Origin: DASTGO01 sp035719045
GTDB taxonomy: Bacteria > Actinomycetota > Actinomycetes > Actinomycetales > Kineosporiaceae
Direction: 5' to 3'
Assembly (NCBI GenBank): GCA_035719045.1
Contig: DASTGO010000528.1
Location: 1 to 15,542 of the forward strand
DNA: 15,542 nucleotides
Shown here: positions 6,831 to 13,687 of the stretch, in pieces
Layout of the letters: each line of letters opens with the position of its first letter
How positions within the stretch are numbered: the first letter of the stretch is position 1
Program-made: the position numbers and the translations under genes
Notes under the pieces: generated by a model
Told to the model about the DNA's origin: nothing
Databases searched by the model: none
What the model saw: only the letters and a program-made list of their open reading frames with translations

Positions 6831-7769
6831 GAAGCGGTTGCGCACGGCGTTGCCGAGCCGCCCGATCAGCTGTGCGGTCTGCCCGAGGGTGCGTGCCGCT
6901 GCCCGCAGGGCCGGCCCGCCCGGCAACCCCGTCACCTCCTCCAGTGCGGGGGTGAGCCGTAGCAGGGCGGGCAGGTCGTGCAGCCGGAACCGCCGGGTGA
7001 GCAGCAGTTGAGCGGCGAGCTGGCGACCGGCCGCCGCGTCCAGGATGTCCTGGGCGCAGCCCTCGACCGCCGGCCAGCGCAGCTCTCGTGCCTGCACGGG
7101 GGCCAGGGGGACGGTCATCCAGGAGTTCGGCTCGGTACTGGTGCCCCAGGACCCCGACGGGGTGACCACCGCCACCATGGTGCGCAGTCCGCGGCGGGCG
7201 GCCAGGGCGCCGACCAGGTCGACCAGGGCGGCCACCCCGGCGTCGAGGAGGGCGACCGGTATCTGCTCCGGCTCGGCGATGTCGAGGGCGTGGACGGCCA
7301 GTTCGAAGGTGCTCGCCGCCAGCACGCCGGCCACCGGGAGTTGACCGAGGGCGGTCTCCGTCCACTCCCGGCCCAGGGTGTGTGCCTCGGGGGAGCACAG
7401 GAAGTCCAGGCCGCGGTCGCGGGCGTCGGCGAGGGCCGCGAGGATCTCCTCGGCGGAGGCGTCGTGGTGGGCGGCGACGACGAGGTCGTTGCGGGCGTCG
7501 GCGTCGTCCAGTTCGTGCACGCGGCCGTGCCGGGCATCGTCCAGCAGACGGGCGAAGATCCGGTGCTCCTCCCAGGAGCCGAGGTGGATCAGCACGTCGC
7601 GGACGGTCCACCCGTCCAGCCGGGAGGGCTGGTCCGGGTAGATCCGGCCGGCCAGGTCGATCATCGCGTCCCAGGCGCCGGCGAACAGCTCCGCCAGGTC
7701 CTCGGGGTCGCCGCTGGCCAGGCCGCGCGACAGCGGCTCGGGACGCAGAGAGGGGCTGGTACCTGACAC
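6828..7769 (-). CDS. DinB-like / mycothiol-dependent maleylpyruvate isomerase family protein
   Basis: A 313-residue protein with an N-terminal four-helix DinB/MDMPI domain. Counted from the chosen start, His62 (VRDVLIHLGSWEEH), Glu156 and His160 (FELAVHALDIAE) reproduce the H-x(about 93)-E-x3-H spacing of the metal-binding triad of mycothiol-dependent maleylpyruvate isomerase. The substrate cannot be told from sequence; thiol transfer or isomerisation using mycothiol is plausible. The C-terminal third is Leu/Arg-rich, with no motif I recognise. I chose GTG 7769 because AGGA lies 7 nt upstream and it leaves room for the divergent ahpE gene. The open frame runs on to 8609, but that extension crosses ahpE and the tRNA and is not coding. 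The two genes share a 120-bp divergent spacer in which I could not fix promoters. Confidence 0.8.
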   Translation of the reverse strand: MSGTSPSLRPEPLSRGLASGDPEDLAELFAGAWDAMIDLAGRIYPDQPSRLDGWTVRDVLIHLGSWEEHRIFARLLDDARHGRVHELDDADARNDLVVAAHHDASAEEILAALADARDRGLDFLCSPEAHTLGREWTETALGQLPVAGVLAASTFELAVHALDIAEPEQIPVALLDAGVAALVDLVGALAARRGLRTMVAVVTPSGSWGTSTEPNSWMTVPLAPVQARELRWPAVEGCAQDILDAAAGRQLAAQLLLTRRFRLHDLPALLRLTPALEEVTGLPGGPALRAAARTLGQTAQLIGRLGNAVRNRF

Positions 7770-7889
7770 ACTGGCATCCTGCCGTGGCCCGGCTGCCCGC
7801 CGCGAGCGCTTGCGACGTGACACGATCCTTCGACGGCGCGGGCCGTCCGGTCCTGGCGTCCAACCACGAGCAGCCGAAAGGGATCGCAC

Positions 7890-8348
7890 ATGACCGTCGA
7901 GGTCGGCCATACCGCTGCGGACTTCGCCCTCAAGGACCAGCACGGCCAGCTCGTCCGGCTGTCGGACTTCCGGGGGGAACGGCACGTCGCCCTGGTCTTC
8001 TACCCGTTCGCCTTCTCGGGGATCTGCACCGGGGAGTTGTGCGAGATCCGCGACAACTTGTCGGTGTTCGCCGACGCGAACGTCCAGGTGATCGGAATCT
8101 CCTGTGACCCGATGTACACGCAGCGTGCCTGGGCGGACCACGAGAAGTACGACTTCCCGCTGCTGTCGGACTTTTGGCCGCACGGAGCGGTAGCCACCGA
8201 ATACGGAGTGTTCCGACCCGAGACGGGCTTCGCCACGCGCGGTACCTTCCTCATCGACACCGACGGCGTTCTGCGCTGGTCGGTGGTCAACGAACCCGGC
8301 CAGGCCCGCCCGCTGGCGGCCTACCGGGAGGCGATCGCCGCCCTGTGA
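7890..8348 (+). CDS. ahpE: Peroxiredoxin, AhpE type
   Basis: A thiol peroxidase of 152 residues, full length for AhpE, reducing H2O2, alkyl hydroperoxides or peroxynitrite in the cytoplasm. The peroxidatic cysteine is Cys46 in FYPFAFSGICTGEL, with the conserved Pro39. FPLLSDFWPHGAVA, YGVF and RGTFLIDTDG closely match M. tuberculosis AhpE as I recall it. Unlike that protein, which has Asp at the equivalent place (GELD), Cys51 lies five residues after Cys46, and Cys72 is in GISCDP; Cys46-x4-Cys51 recalls the BCP/PrxQ resolving pair. ATG at 7890 follows AAAGGGA with 7 nt spacing. The gene ends 11 nt before tRNA-Val, so the two may share a transcript. Confidence 0.93.
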   Translation: MTVEVGHTAADFALKDQHGQLVRLSDFRGERHVALVFYPFAFSGICTGELCEIRDNLSVFADANVQVIGISCDPMYTQRAWADHEKYDFPLLSDFWPHGAVATEYGVFRPETGFATRGTFLIDTDGVLRWSVVNEPGQARPLAAYREAIAAL

Positions 8349-8359
8349 GGCGGTTGCCG

Positions 8360-8435
8360 GGGCCTGTAGCTCAGTTGGTAGAGCACCGCGCTTACACCGC
8401 GGACGTCGTCGGTTCGAGTCCGGCCGGGCCCACCA
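8360..8435 (+). tRNA. tRNA-Val (anticodon UAC), CCA encoded
   Basis: A full cloverleaf can be drawn. The acceptor GGGCCTG (8360-8366) pairs with CGGGCCC (8425-8431) with one wobble. The D-arm is GCTC/GAGC with loop AGTTGGTA. The anticodon stem CCGCG/CGCGG encloses loop CTTACAC, anticodon TAC at 8393-8395. The T-arm is GTCGG-TTCGAGT-CCGGC. The discriminator A8432 is followed by encoded CCA (8433-8435). It reads GUA codons, which are rare in such GC-rich genomes. Confidence 0.97.
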
Positions 8436-8458
8436 GAAGGGTGTTGTCGAGCGCTCTC

Positions 8459-10042
8459 TCAGCAGCAGACCCGGTTGCGCCCGGCGGCCTTCGCGGCGTA
8501 GAGCCGGTGGTCGGCCCGGGCCAGCACGGCCGCGGCGGTGTCCCCGGCGACCGCGCTCACCGCACCGAGGCTCACCGTCACCGACATGCCGGGCGTCAGG
8601 GGTGACCATTCGTACCGCTGCACCCGGGCCCGCAGCGACTCCAGGACGCCCATCGCCCGGCGCAGTCCCATGCCCTGCAGGACCAGCACGAACTCCTCCC
8701 CGCCGAGCCGGGCGGCGAACCCCCGGTGGGCGCCGCCCTCGGCGGTGGGGGAGACGGCGGCGGTGAGCAGTCCGGCCAGGGCCTGGATCACCCGGTCGCC
8801 GACCTCGTGGGAGAAGGTGTCGTTGACCTGCTTGAACCGGTCCGCGTCCATGATCGCTACCACCAGGGCGCCACCGGAGTCGACGTCCCGCAGCAGGGCG
8901 GGCAGTTCCTCGTCGACGTAGCGCCGGTTGTACAGGGCGGTCAGCGGGTCGGTGCGGGCCTGCAGCCAGAACCGCCGGGCCTCCTCCCGGGCCTGATCGG
9001 TCTCGAACAGGGCATGGCGGGTGCGGGCGGCGGCGTCCCGGCGGGCGGAGGTCAGCCGGTTGGCCTCTTCGTGGTAGAAGGTGAACAGGTCATAGGCCTG
9101 CTCGAACTCTCCGGCCGCGGCGTGCAGCTGGGACTGCGCCCGCAGCACCTCGACGCCCATCCCGGTCAGGTTGCGTTCCAGGCAGATCTCCCGGCACTCG
9201 TCCAGGGTGTGCCGTGCCGCGGCCAGATCGCCGCTGCGCCGCTGCACCTCGGCCAGTGCCAGCAGCAGCTGGGCCGGTGTGGAGGCCTGCACGTCCCCGG
9301 AGTCGTCCAGGGCCTGGATGCCCTCGAGCAGGGCGTGCCTGGCCAGGTCCAGCTCTCCGAGGCCGAGGTGGGTGCGGGCCAGGGTGTCCAGGAAGGCCGG
9401 GTTGAGTCCGATCCCGTTGGACCGGGCGAGTCTGCGCATCCGCTGCGAGGTCTCCCAGGCCCGCCGGTACTGCCCTGCCTCCACCTCCGAGTAGGTGAGG
9501 TTGTTGAGCACCCCGAGCTGGCGCTCGACGTCCCCGAGGGTCACGAACAGGTGCTCGGCCTCCAGGTAGCGGTGCCGGGCCGCGTCGTTGGACCCCGAGA
9601 CCGCCAGTGAGTCCGCCAGCCGGAGCAGGAAGTTGCCGCGGGTCCGCTCGTCGGTGTCGTCGTCGAGCAGTTCGACCGCGCGCAGGGCGTGGTCCAGGCA
9701 GGATGCCGGGTCTCCCACGTTCTCGAAGATCGAGGACAGCACCAGGTGGCTGCGGGCCAGCAGGGGCTGCGGTCCGTGGATGGCCGCCCACCGGTTGACG
9801 TCGGTGACCATGCGGGCCGCCGTGGTCACCTGGCCGACGCGCTGCAGCATGTCCGCCTGGACCAGCCGGGCGCGCTGCTGCAGTGCGGCGGAGCCCGCGG
9901 CCAGCGCCTGCTGCTCCAGTGCCTGGGCCTGCTGGAGTCTCGCCCGGACCTCGTAGGAGCGGTGGTACTCCAGCTCCTCCAACGCCGCGGCGACCTCGTC
10001 TGGCGTGCTCGGCGGCATCCCGGGGTGGCTCACTCTCGACAT
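8459..10042 (-). CDS. Diguanylate cyclase with N-terminal TPR-like helical repeats
   Basis: Makes c-di-GMP from two GTP. About 527 residues from the chosen start. The first roughly 350 form helical, Ala/Leu-rich TPR-type repeats (for example LLRLADSLAVSGSNDAARHRY and LDTLARTHLGLGELDLARHAL). The GGEEF domain follows: DPLTALYNRRYVDEELPALL, the metal/substrate loop DADRFKQVNDTFSHEVGD, and an intact GGEEF signature at about 447-451. There is no RxxD inhibitory site five residues before GGEEF (the residues are AHRGFAARL), so product inhibition at a classic I-site is not expected. No membrane helix or signal peptide: a soluble enzyme probably controlled through the TPR region. The start is uncertain: ATG 10042 lacks a strong ribosome site, GTG 10033 or ATG 10018 are alternatives, and the frame extends to 10216. 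Its 3' end faces tRNA-Val 23 nt away. Confidence 0.88.
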   Translation of the reverse strand: MSRVSHPGMPPSTPDEVAAALEELEYHRSYEVRARLQQAQALEQQALAAGSAALQQRARLVQADMLQRVGQVTTAARMVTDVNRWAAIHGPQPLLARSHLVLSSIFENVGDPASCLDHALRAVELLDDDTDERTRGNFLLRLADSLAVSGSNDAARHRYLEAEHLFVTLGDVERQLGVLNNLTYSEVEAGQYRRAWETSQRMRRLARSNGIGLNPAFLDTLARTHLGLGELDLARHALLEGIQALDDSGDVQASTPAQLLLALAEVQRRSGDLAAARHTLDECREICLERNLTGMGVEVLRAQSQLHAAAGEFEQAYDLFTFYHEEANRLTSARRDAAARTRHALFETDQAREEARRFWLQARTDPLTALYNRRYVDEELPALLRDVDSGGALVVAIMDADRFKQVNDTFSHEVGDRVIQALAGLLTAAVSPTAEGGAHRGFAARLGGEEFVLVLQGMGLRRAMGVLESLRARVQRYEWSPLTPGMSVTVSLGAVSAVAGDTAAAVLARADHRLYAAKAAGRNRVCC

Positions 10043-10049
10043 CCGCCGT

Positions 10050-10059
10050 GCCGATCGGC
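10050..10059. promoter_or_regulatory. Perfect 10-bp palindrome GCCGATCGGC next to the diguanylate cyclase start
   Basis: An exact palindrome 7 bases upstream of the chosen ATG at 10042. It shares the CCGATCGG core with the palindrome upstream of aceE, but the same core also occurs by chance inside gabT (near 14350), so it may not be specific. Confidence 0.2.
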
Positions 10060-10293
10060 GCGGCCTGGTCCTCGTGTCGGTATCACCGTACGGAGCGGCG
10101 GGGTCAGTCCGCGAGCCGATCGCCCAGGGGTGTGACCTGGTCCCGTGGATTGCCGGGCGGTGGGCCGCTCGGGGGTTCACCTGATCCGGAGCCCTGGCCG
10201 GACGGATGAGGGGCACGGGTCGTGACCAACCTGGCGGTGCGAGTCAGGATGGAACACCAGCGTAAGCGGCGCGTAATGGATAAGGTGCGGTCC
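10060..10293. other. Divergent spacer between the diguanylate cyclase and NIF3 genes
   Basis: Open frames cross it on both strands but without good starts. The only plausible signals are near the NIF3 start: TAAGGT at 10281-10286, which can be read as a -10 hexamer or as a ribosome site, and GGAAC at 10251-10255 followed 16 bases later by CGTA, an arrangement reminiscent of an ECF sigma promoter. I see no repeat or RNA gene here. Confidence 0.4.
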
Positions 10294-11442
10294 GTGACCG
10301 ACGTCCGAATTCCTGTAGTCGCCGACGTGATCGGCGTCCTCGAGCAGATGTACGACCCCGCGTGGGCCCGGGACTGGGATGCGGTGGGCCTGGTGTGCGG
10401 CGATCCCCAGGCTCCGGTGCGCCGGGTGCTGCTGGCGATCGACCCCGTGGCCGCGGTCGTCGACGAGGCCCTCACCTGGCACGCCGACCTGCTCGTCAGC
10501 CACCACCCGCTGCTGCTGCGGCCCGTGCACGGGGTGGCCGCGGACACGGCGAAGGGCCGGATGGTCCACCAGCTCATCCGGGGCGGCTGCGCCCTGTACA
10601 CCGCGCACACCAATGCGGACGTGGCCTCGCCGGGGGTCTCCGACGCCCTGGCCCGGATCCTGGGGCTGACCGATCTGGAACCGCTGTCGGCGGACCCGGT
10701 CGACCCGGTCGACAAGATCGTCACCTTCGTGCCGGAGGACCATGCGGAGAAGCTCGTGGACGCCATCACGGCGGCCGGGGCCGGCGAGGTCGGGGAGTAC
10801 TCCCGGGTGGCGTGGACCTCGGTCGGCACCGGCAGCCACCTGGCCCAGGAGGTCGACGGCGAGGAGGGCGCCCAGCGCCGGGTGGAGGCCGTCCTGCCGC
10901 GGGCCCGGCGGGCGTCGGTGATCGCGGCGCTGCGGGCGACCCATCCGGACACGCAGGCCTGGTTCGACATCTACGAGATGGCCGCCTGGTCGGGCCCGCG
11001 GGGGATCGGCCGGGTGGGGCGGCTGGGCACCCCGACCACGCTGCGGGAGTTCGCGATGCTTGTCGCCGAGGCGCTGCCCGCCGCCCACCAGGGGGTCCGG
11101 ATCGCGGGCGACCCGACGGCGGAGGTGTCCCGGGTCGCGGTCTGCGGCGGATCGGGCGACACCCTGTTCGACGCGGTGCGCGCCTGTGGGGCGGATGTCT
11201 TCGTCACCGCCGATCTGCGGCACCACCCGGCCAGCGAGGCGCGCGAGCAGGCCGGTGACGGGACGCCGTACCTGGTGGACGTCGCGCACTGGTCGAGTGA
11301 GTGGCCGTGGCTGGCGGGCGTCGCGAACCGGCTGCAGGGTGCGCTGGAGGCTGCCGGCACCCCGATCGAGGTCCACGTCTCGACGAAGTGCACCGACCCG
11401 TGGACCTTCCGGGTGCCCTGCCCGGGCGGGGTCGTGCGGTAG
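10294..11442 (+). CDS. NIF3-like dinuclear metal-binding protein (YqfO type)
   Basis: A 382-residue member of the NIF3/DUF34 family, sometimes annotated as GTP cyclohydrolase 1 type 2, whose true function is unsettled. Metal ligands are visible: His70-His71 in VSHHPLLLRP, His105 and Asp109 in TAHTNADVA, and the C-terminal DVAHWSSEW with His and Glu. Between the two NIF3 halves lies the PII-like YqfO insert (about 145-225, containing GAGEVGEYSRVAWTSVGTG), so this is the long three-part form. I chose GTG 10294: AAGGTG lies 6 nt upstream, and the homologous part begins right after it. The frame also offers ATG 10276 and GTG 10222, with poorer sites. It is first in a run with the zinc-ribbon and RNase H-phosphatase genes, the same order as Rv2230c-Rv2228c. 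Confidence 0.9.
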   Translation: MTDVRIPVVADVIGVLEQMYDPAWARDWDAVGLVCGDPQAPVRRVLLAIDPVAAVVDEALTWHADLLVSHHPLLLRPVHGVAADTAKGRMVHQLIRGGCALYTAHTNADVASPGVSDALARILGLTDLEPLSADPVDPVDKIVTFVPEDHAEKLVDAITAAGAGEVGEYSRVAWTSVGTGSHLAQEVDGEEGAQRRVEAVLPRARRASVIAALRATHPDTQAWFDIYEMAAWSGPRGIGRVGRLGTPTTLREFAMLVAEALPAAHQGVRIAGDPTAEVSRVAVCGGSGDTLFDAVRACGADVFVTADLRHHPASEAREQAGDGTPYLVDVAHWSSEWPWLAGVANRLQGALEAAGTPIEVHVSTKCTDPWTFRVPCPGGVVR

Positions 11443-11528
11443 CCTCGCGCGGGTAGTCGTAGGGTGCCGGAGCACCGATACGAGTGCCCACCCGACCCTC
11501 GACGAATACCCCGCGGAGGTGCAGGACC

Positions 11529-12272
11529 GTGGTGACCGCGGCGCCCCAGGACCAGTGGCGACTGCTCGACGTGCAGGCCCACGACACCCGGCTGGCGCAG
11601 CTGGCCCACCGGCGGCGCACCCTGCCGGAACATGCCGAGGTGGAGCGGATCAACGGGCTGCTCACGGCGGTCGGCGACCGCCTGGTGGCGGCCCGGACGG
11701 TCGCCTCGGACGTCGGCCGCGAGCTGACCAAGGCCGAGGCGGACGTCGAGCAGGTGCGTCAGCGGGCCGCACGCAACCAGTCCCGGCTGGACTCCGGCCA
11801 GGGCAGCGCCAAGGACCTCCAGGCGATCCAGCATGAGCTGCAGACCCTGGCGCAGCGGCAGTCCGTGCTGGAGGAAGCCGAACTGGAGGTCATGGAGCGG
11901 CTGGAGGCGGCCCAGGCCCGGGTCGCGGAGATCACCGCCGAGCAGGAGCGACTGTCCGGGGAACTCGCCGACGTCATCGCGCGCCGGGACCGGCTGGTCG
12001 CCGACCTGGACGACGAGGCCACCGCCGAGCGGGCCGCCCGGGAGAACTCGGTGGCCGGACTGCCCGCCGACCTGCTCGCGCTGTACGAGAAGATCCGCGA
12101 ATCGGCGGGGGGTGTCGGGGCGGCGCGGCTGTACCAGCGTCGCTGCGAGGGCTGCCGGCTGGAGCTGAACACCATCGACCTCGGCAGGATCCGGGCCGCG
12201 GCGGCGGACACCGTCGTCCGGTGCGAGGAATGCCGGCGGATCCTGGTCCGTACCGCCGACTCGGGACTGTGA
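11529..12272 (+). CDS. Coiled-coil C4-type zinc-ribbon protein (CT398/Rv2229c-like)
   Basis: About 247 residues. The first 180 or so are heptad-like, rich in Glu, Arg, Leu and Ala (LTKAEADVEQVRQRAARNQ, LQTLAQRQSVLEEAELEV), predicting a long antiparallel coiled-coil hairpin. The C-terminus carries a C4 zinc ribbon, CEGC and CEEC, separated by about 24 residues including the usual LELNTIDL. The family is believed to bind nucleic acid or act as an adaptor; its role is unknown. GTG 11529 follows GGAGG (11515-11519) at 9 nt; the adjacent GTG 11532 is equally possible. An 86-bp gap separates it from the NIF3 gene, and its stop overlaps the next start as GTGA, so it is probably translated together with the RNase H-phosphatase. 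Confidence 0.87.
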   Translation: MVTAAPQDQWRLLDVQAHDTRLAQLAHRRRTLPEHAEVERINGLLTAVGDRLVAARTVASDVGRELTKAEADVEQVRQRAARNQSRLDSGQGSAKDLQAIQHELQTLAQRQSVLEEAELEVMERLEAAQARVAEITAEQERLSGELADVIARRDRLVADLDDEATAERAARENSVAGLPADLLALYEKIRESAGGVGAARLYQRRCEGCRLELNTIDLGRIRAAAADTVVRCEECRRILVRTADSGL

Positions 12273-13498
12273 CCGGGGGCCGCCGGCTGGTCGTCGAGAC
12301 CGACGGCGGGTCGCGGGGCAATCCGGGGCCGGCCGGGTTCGGGGCCGTGGTTCGTGACGCCGCGTCCGGGGCCGTGCTGGCGGAGGTGGCCGAGGCGATC
12401 GGGGTCGCCACGAACAACGTCGCGGAGTATCGCGGGCTGCTGGCGGGGCTGGCCGCCGCGGCACACCTGGACCCGGGAGCCAGCGTCGAGGTCCGGGCCG
12501 ACTCCAAGCTCGTCGTCGAGCAGATGTCCGGGCGCTGGCAGATCAAGCACGAGGAACTGCGCCGGCTGGCCGAACAGGCCCGCACCCTGCTCCCGCCCGG
12601 GCAGGTGACGTACACCTGGGTGCCGCGTGCCCGCAACACCCACGCCGACCGGCTGGCGAACGAGGCGATGGACGCCGCAGCGGCCGGGAAGCGGTGGTCC
12701 GCCGGGGCTGCCGGGAACGCGCCGGCTCAGGAGAGCGTGCCCGCCGGGGAGAGGGGTGCCGGCGGGGAGGTGGGTGCCGGTCCGGTCGCTACGGCGTCCA
12801 CGACGTTCGGTTCGGTGCGGGTTCCGCGACCGGCGACCGGTGATCCGACCACGCTGCTGCTGGTCCGGCACGGGCGGACTCCGCTCACCGAGGCCGGCCG
12901 GTTCTCCGGGCGCGACGGGGAGGACCCACCGCTGTCGGCGGCGGGGGAGCAGGAGGCGGCGCGGGTGGCCGGCCTCGTCCGCGGGCTCGGCGGCCCGGCC
13001 GCGCTGCTGGCGGACATCGCGCGCCCGTCGGCCGTGGTGTGTTCCCCGATGCGGCGCACCCGGCAGACCGCCGAGGCGGTGGCGGCCGGGCTCGGTGCCG
13101 GTACCGGGATCGACGTGGACGGCGAGTGGATCGAGGCCGGGTTCGGCGTCTGGGAGGGCCTGACCTACGGCGAGATCGCCCGCCGCCATCCCGCGGAACT
13201 GGCTGCCTGGCAGGGGTCGACGACCTGTGCGCCGCCGGGTGGGGAGTCGCTGGACGACGTGGTCGAGCGGGTCAGTGCGGCCCGGCGGCGGGTCCTGCGG
13301 GACTACTCCGGACGGTGCGTGGTGGTGGTCACCCACGCCACCCCCGTGCGTGCGGTGCTCCAGGACGCGCTGCACGCGGGTCCGGCGGCGCTGTGGCGGC
13401 TGCGGGTGACCCCGGCGTCGCTGAGCGTCGTCCGGTACTGGGACGACGACAACGCCGAGGTCGCCGTGGTCAACTCGGTGGCCCACCTGGCCGGCTGA
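12269..13498 (+). CDS. Bifunctional RNase HI / histidine phosphatase (Rv2228c-like fusion)
   Basis: A 409-residue fusion. Residues 1-140 are RNase HI, which cuts RNA in RNA:DNA hybrids. The four carboxylates are present: Asp12 (TDGGSRGNPG), Glu53 (NNVAEYRGL), Asp78 (RADSKLVVEQM) and Asp127 (NTHADRLANEA). Residues 195-409 are a histidine (phosphoglycerate-mutase-like) phosphatase with phosphoacceptor His201 in LVRHGRT and the second His356 in VVTHATP. The family is often annotated CobC, alpha-ribazole phosphatase, for its M. tuberculosis relative. A Gly/Ala/Glu-rich, probably disordered linker of about 50-55 residues joins them, making this protein longer than the mycobacterial one as I recall it (about 364). 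GTG 12269 overlaps the upstream stop by GTGA and begins right before the RNase H core. Whether the phosphatase serves cobalamin synthesis cannot be told here; no other cob gene is present. Confidence 0.94.
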   Translation: MTGGRRLVVETDGGSRGNPGPAGFGAVVRDAASGAVLAEVAEAIGVATNNVAEYRGLLAGLAAAAHLDPGASVEVRADSKLVVEQMSGRWQIKHEELRRLAEQARTLLPPGQVTYTWVPRARNTHADRLANEAMDAAAAGKRWSAGAAGNAPAQESVPAGERGAGGEVGAGPVATASTTFGSVRVPRPATGDPTTLLLVRHGRTPLTEAGRFSGRDGEDPPLSAAGEQEAARVAGLVRGLGGPAALLADIARPSAVVCSPMRRTRQTAEAVAAGLGAGTGIDVDGEWIEAGFGVWEGLTYGEIARRHPAELAAWQGSTTCAPPGGESLDDVVERVSAARRRVLRDYSGRCVVVVTHATPVRAVLQDALHAGPAALWRLRVTPASLSVVRYWDDDNAEVAVVNSVAHLAG

Positions 13499-13584
13499 AC
13501 GGTCGGGCGCGGCCTGGGCGGAATCCTCCACACGGGACGGGATCGCGCGGGCCGCAGGTACGGTCGGACCCGTTCCGGCTGGGC

Positions 13585-13629
13585 ACGGTGGCACGTCGTG
13601 CCCGTTTTCCGGGAGCGATGTGCCACCGT
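13585..13629. terminator. Strong hairpin between convergent RNase H-phosphatase gene and gabT
   Basis: ACGGTGGCAC (13585-13594) pairs exactly with GTGCCACCGT (13620-13629). The stem continues inward through 13595-13599 with 13615-13619 (two wobbles) and, past one mismatch, CCC/GGG, leaving loop GTTTTCC (13604-13610). It lies 86 bases after one stop codon and 48 before the other. A bidirectional terminator is likely. Confidence 0.75.
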
Positions 13630-13630
13630 A

Positions 13631-13687
13631 CCCGCGGGGTGAACCGGTGCCCGCGGGGTGAACCGGTGCCCGCGGGGTCAGCCGGCG
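13631..13687. repeat. 19-bp tandem repeat, three copies, running into the 3' end of gabT
   Basis: CCCGCGGGGTGAACCGGTG occurs identically at 13631-13649 and 13650-13668. A third copy at 13669-13687 has three changes and includes the gabT stop codon and last codons. Each full copy contains two palindromes, CCCGCGGG and ACCGGT. The diverged copy inside the gene was probably the template, duplicated outward. Confidence 0.85.

Noticed and set aside
7770..8609. N-terminal extension of the DinB-like gene up to 8609
   Set aside because: It runs antisense through ahpE and tRNA-Val, and a good GTG start with a ribosome site exists at 7769.
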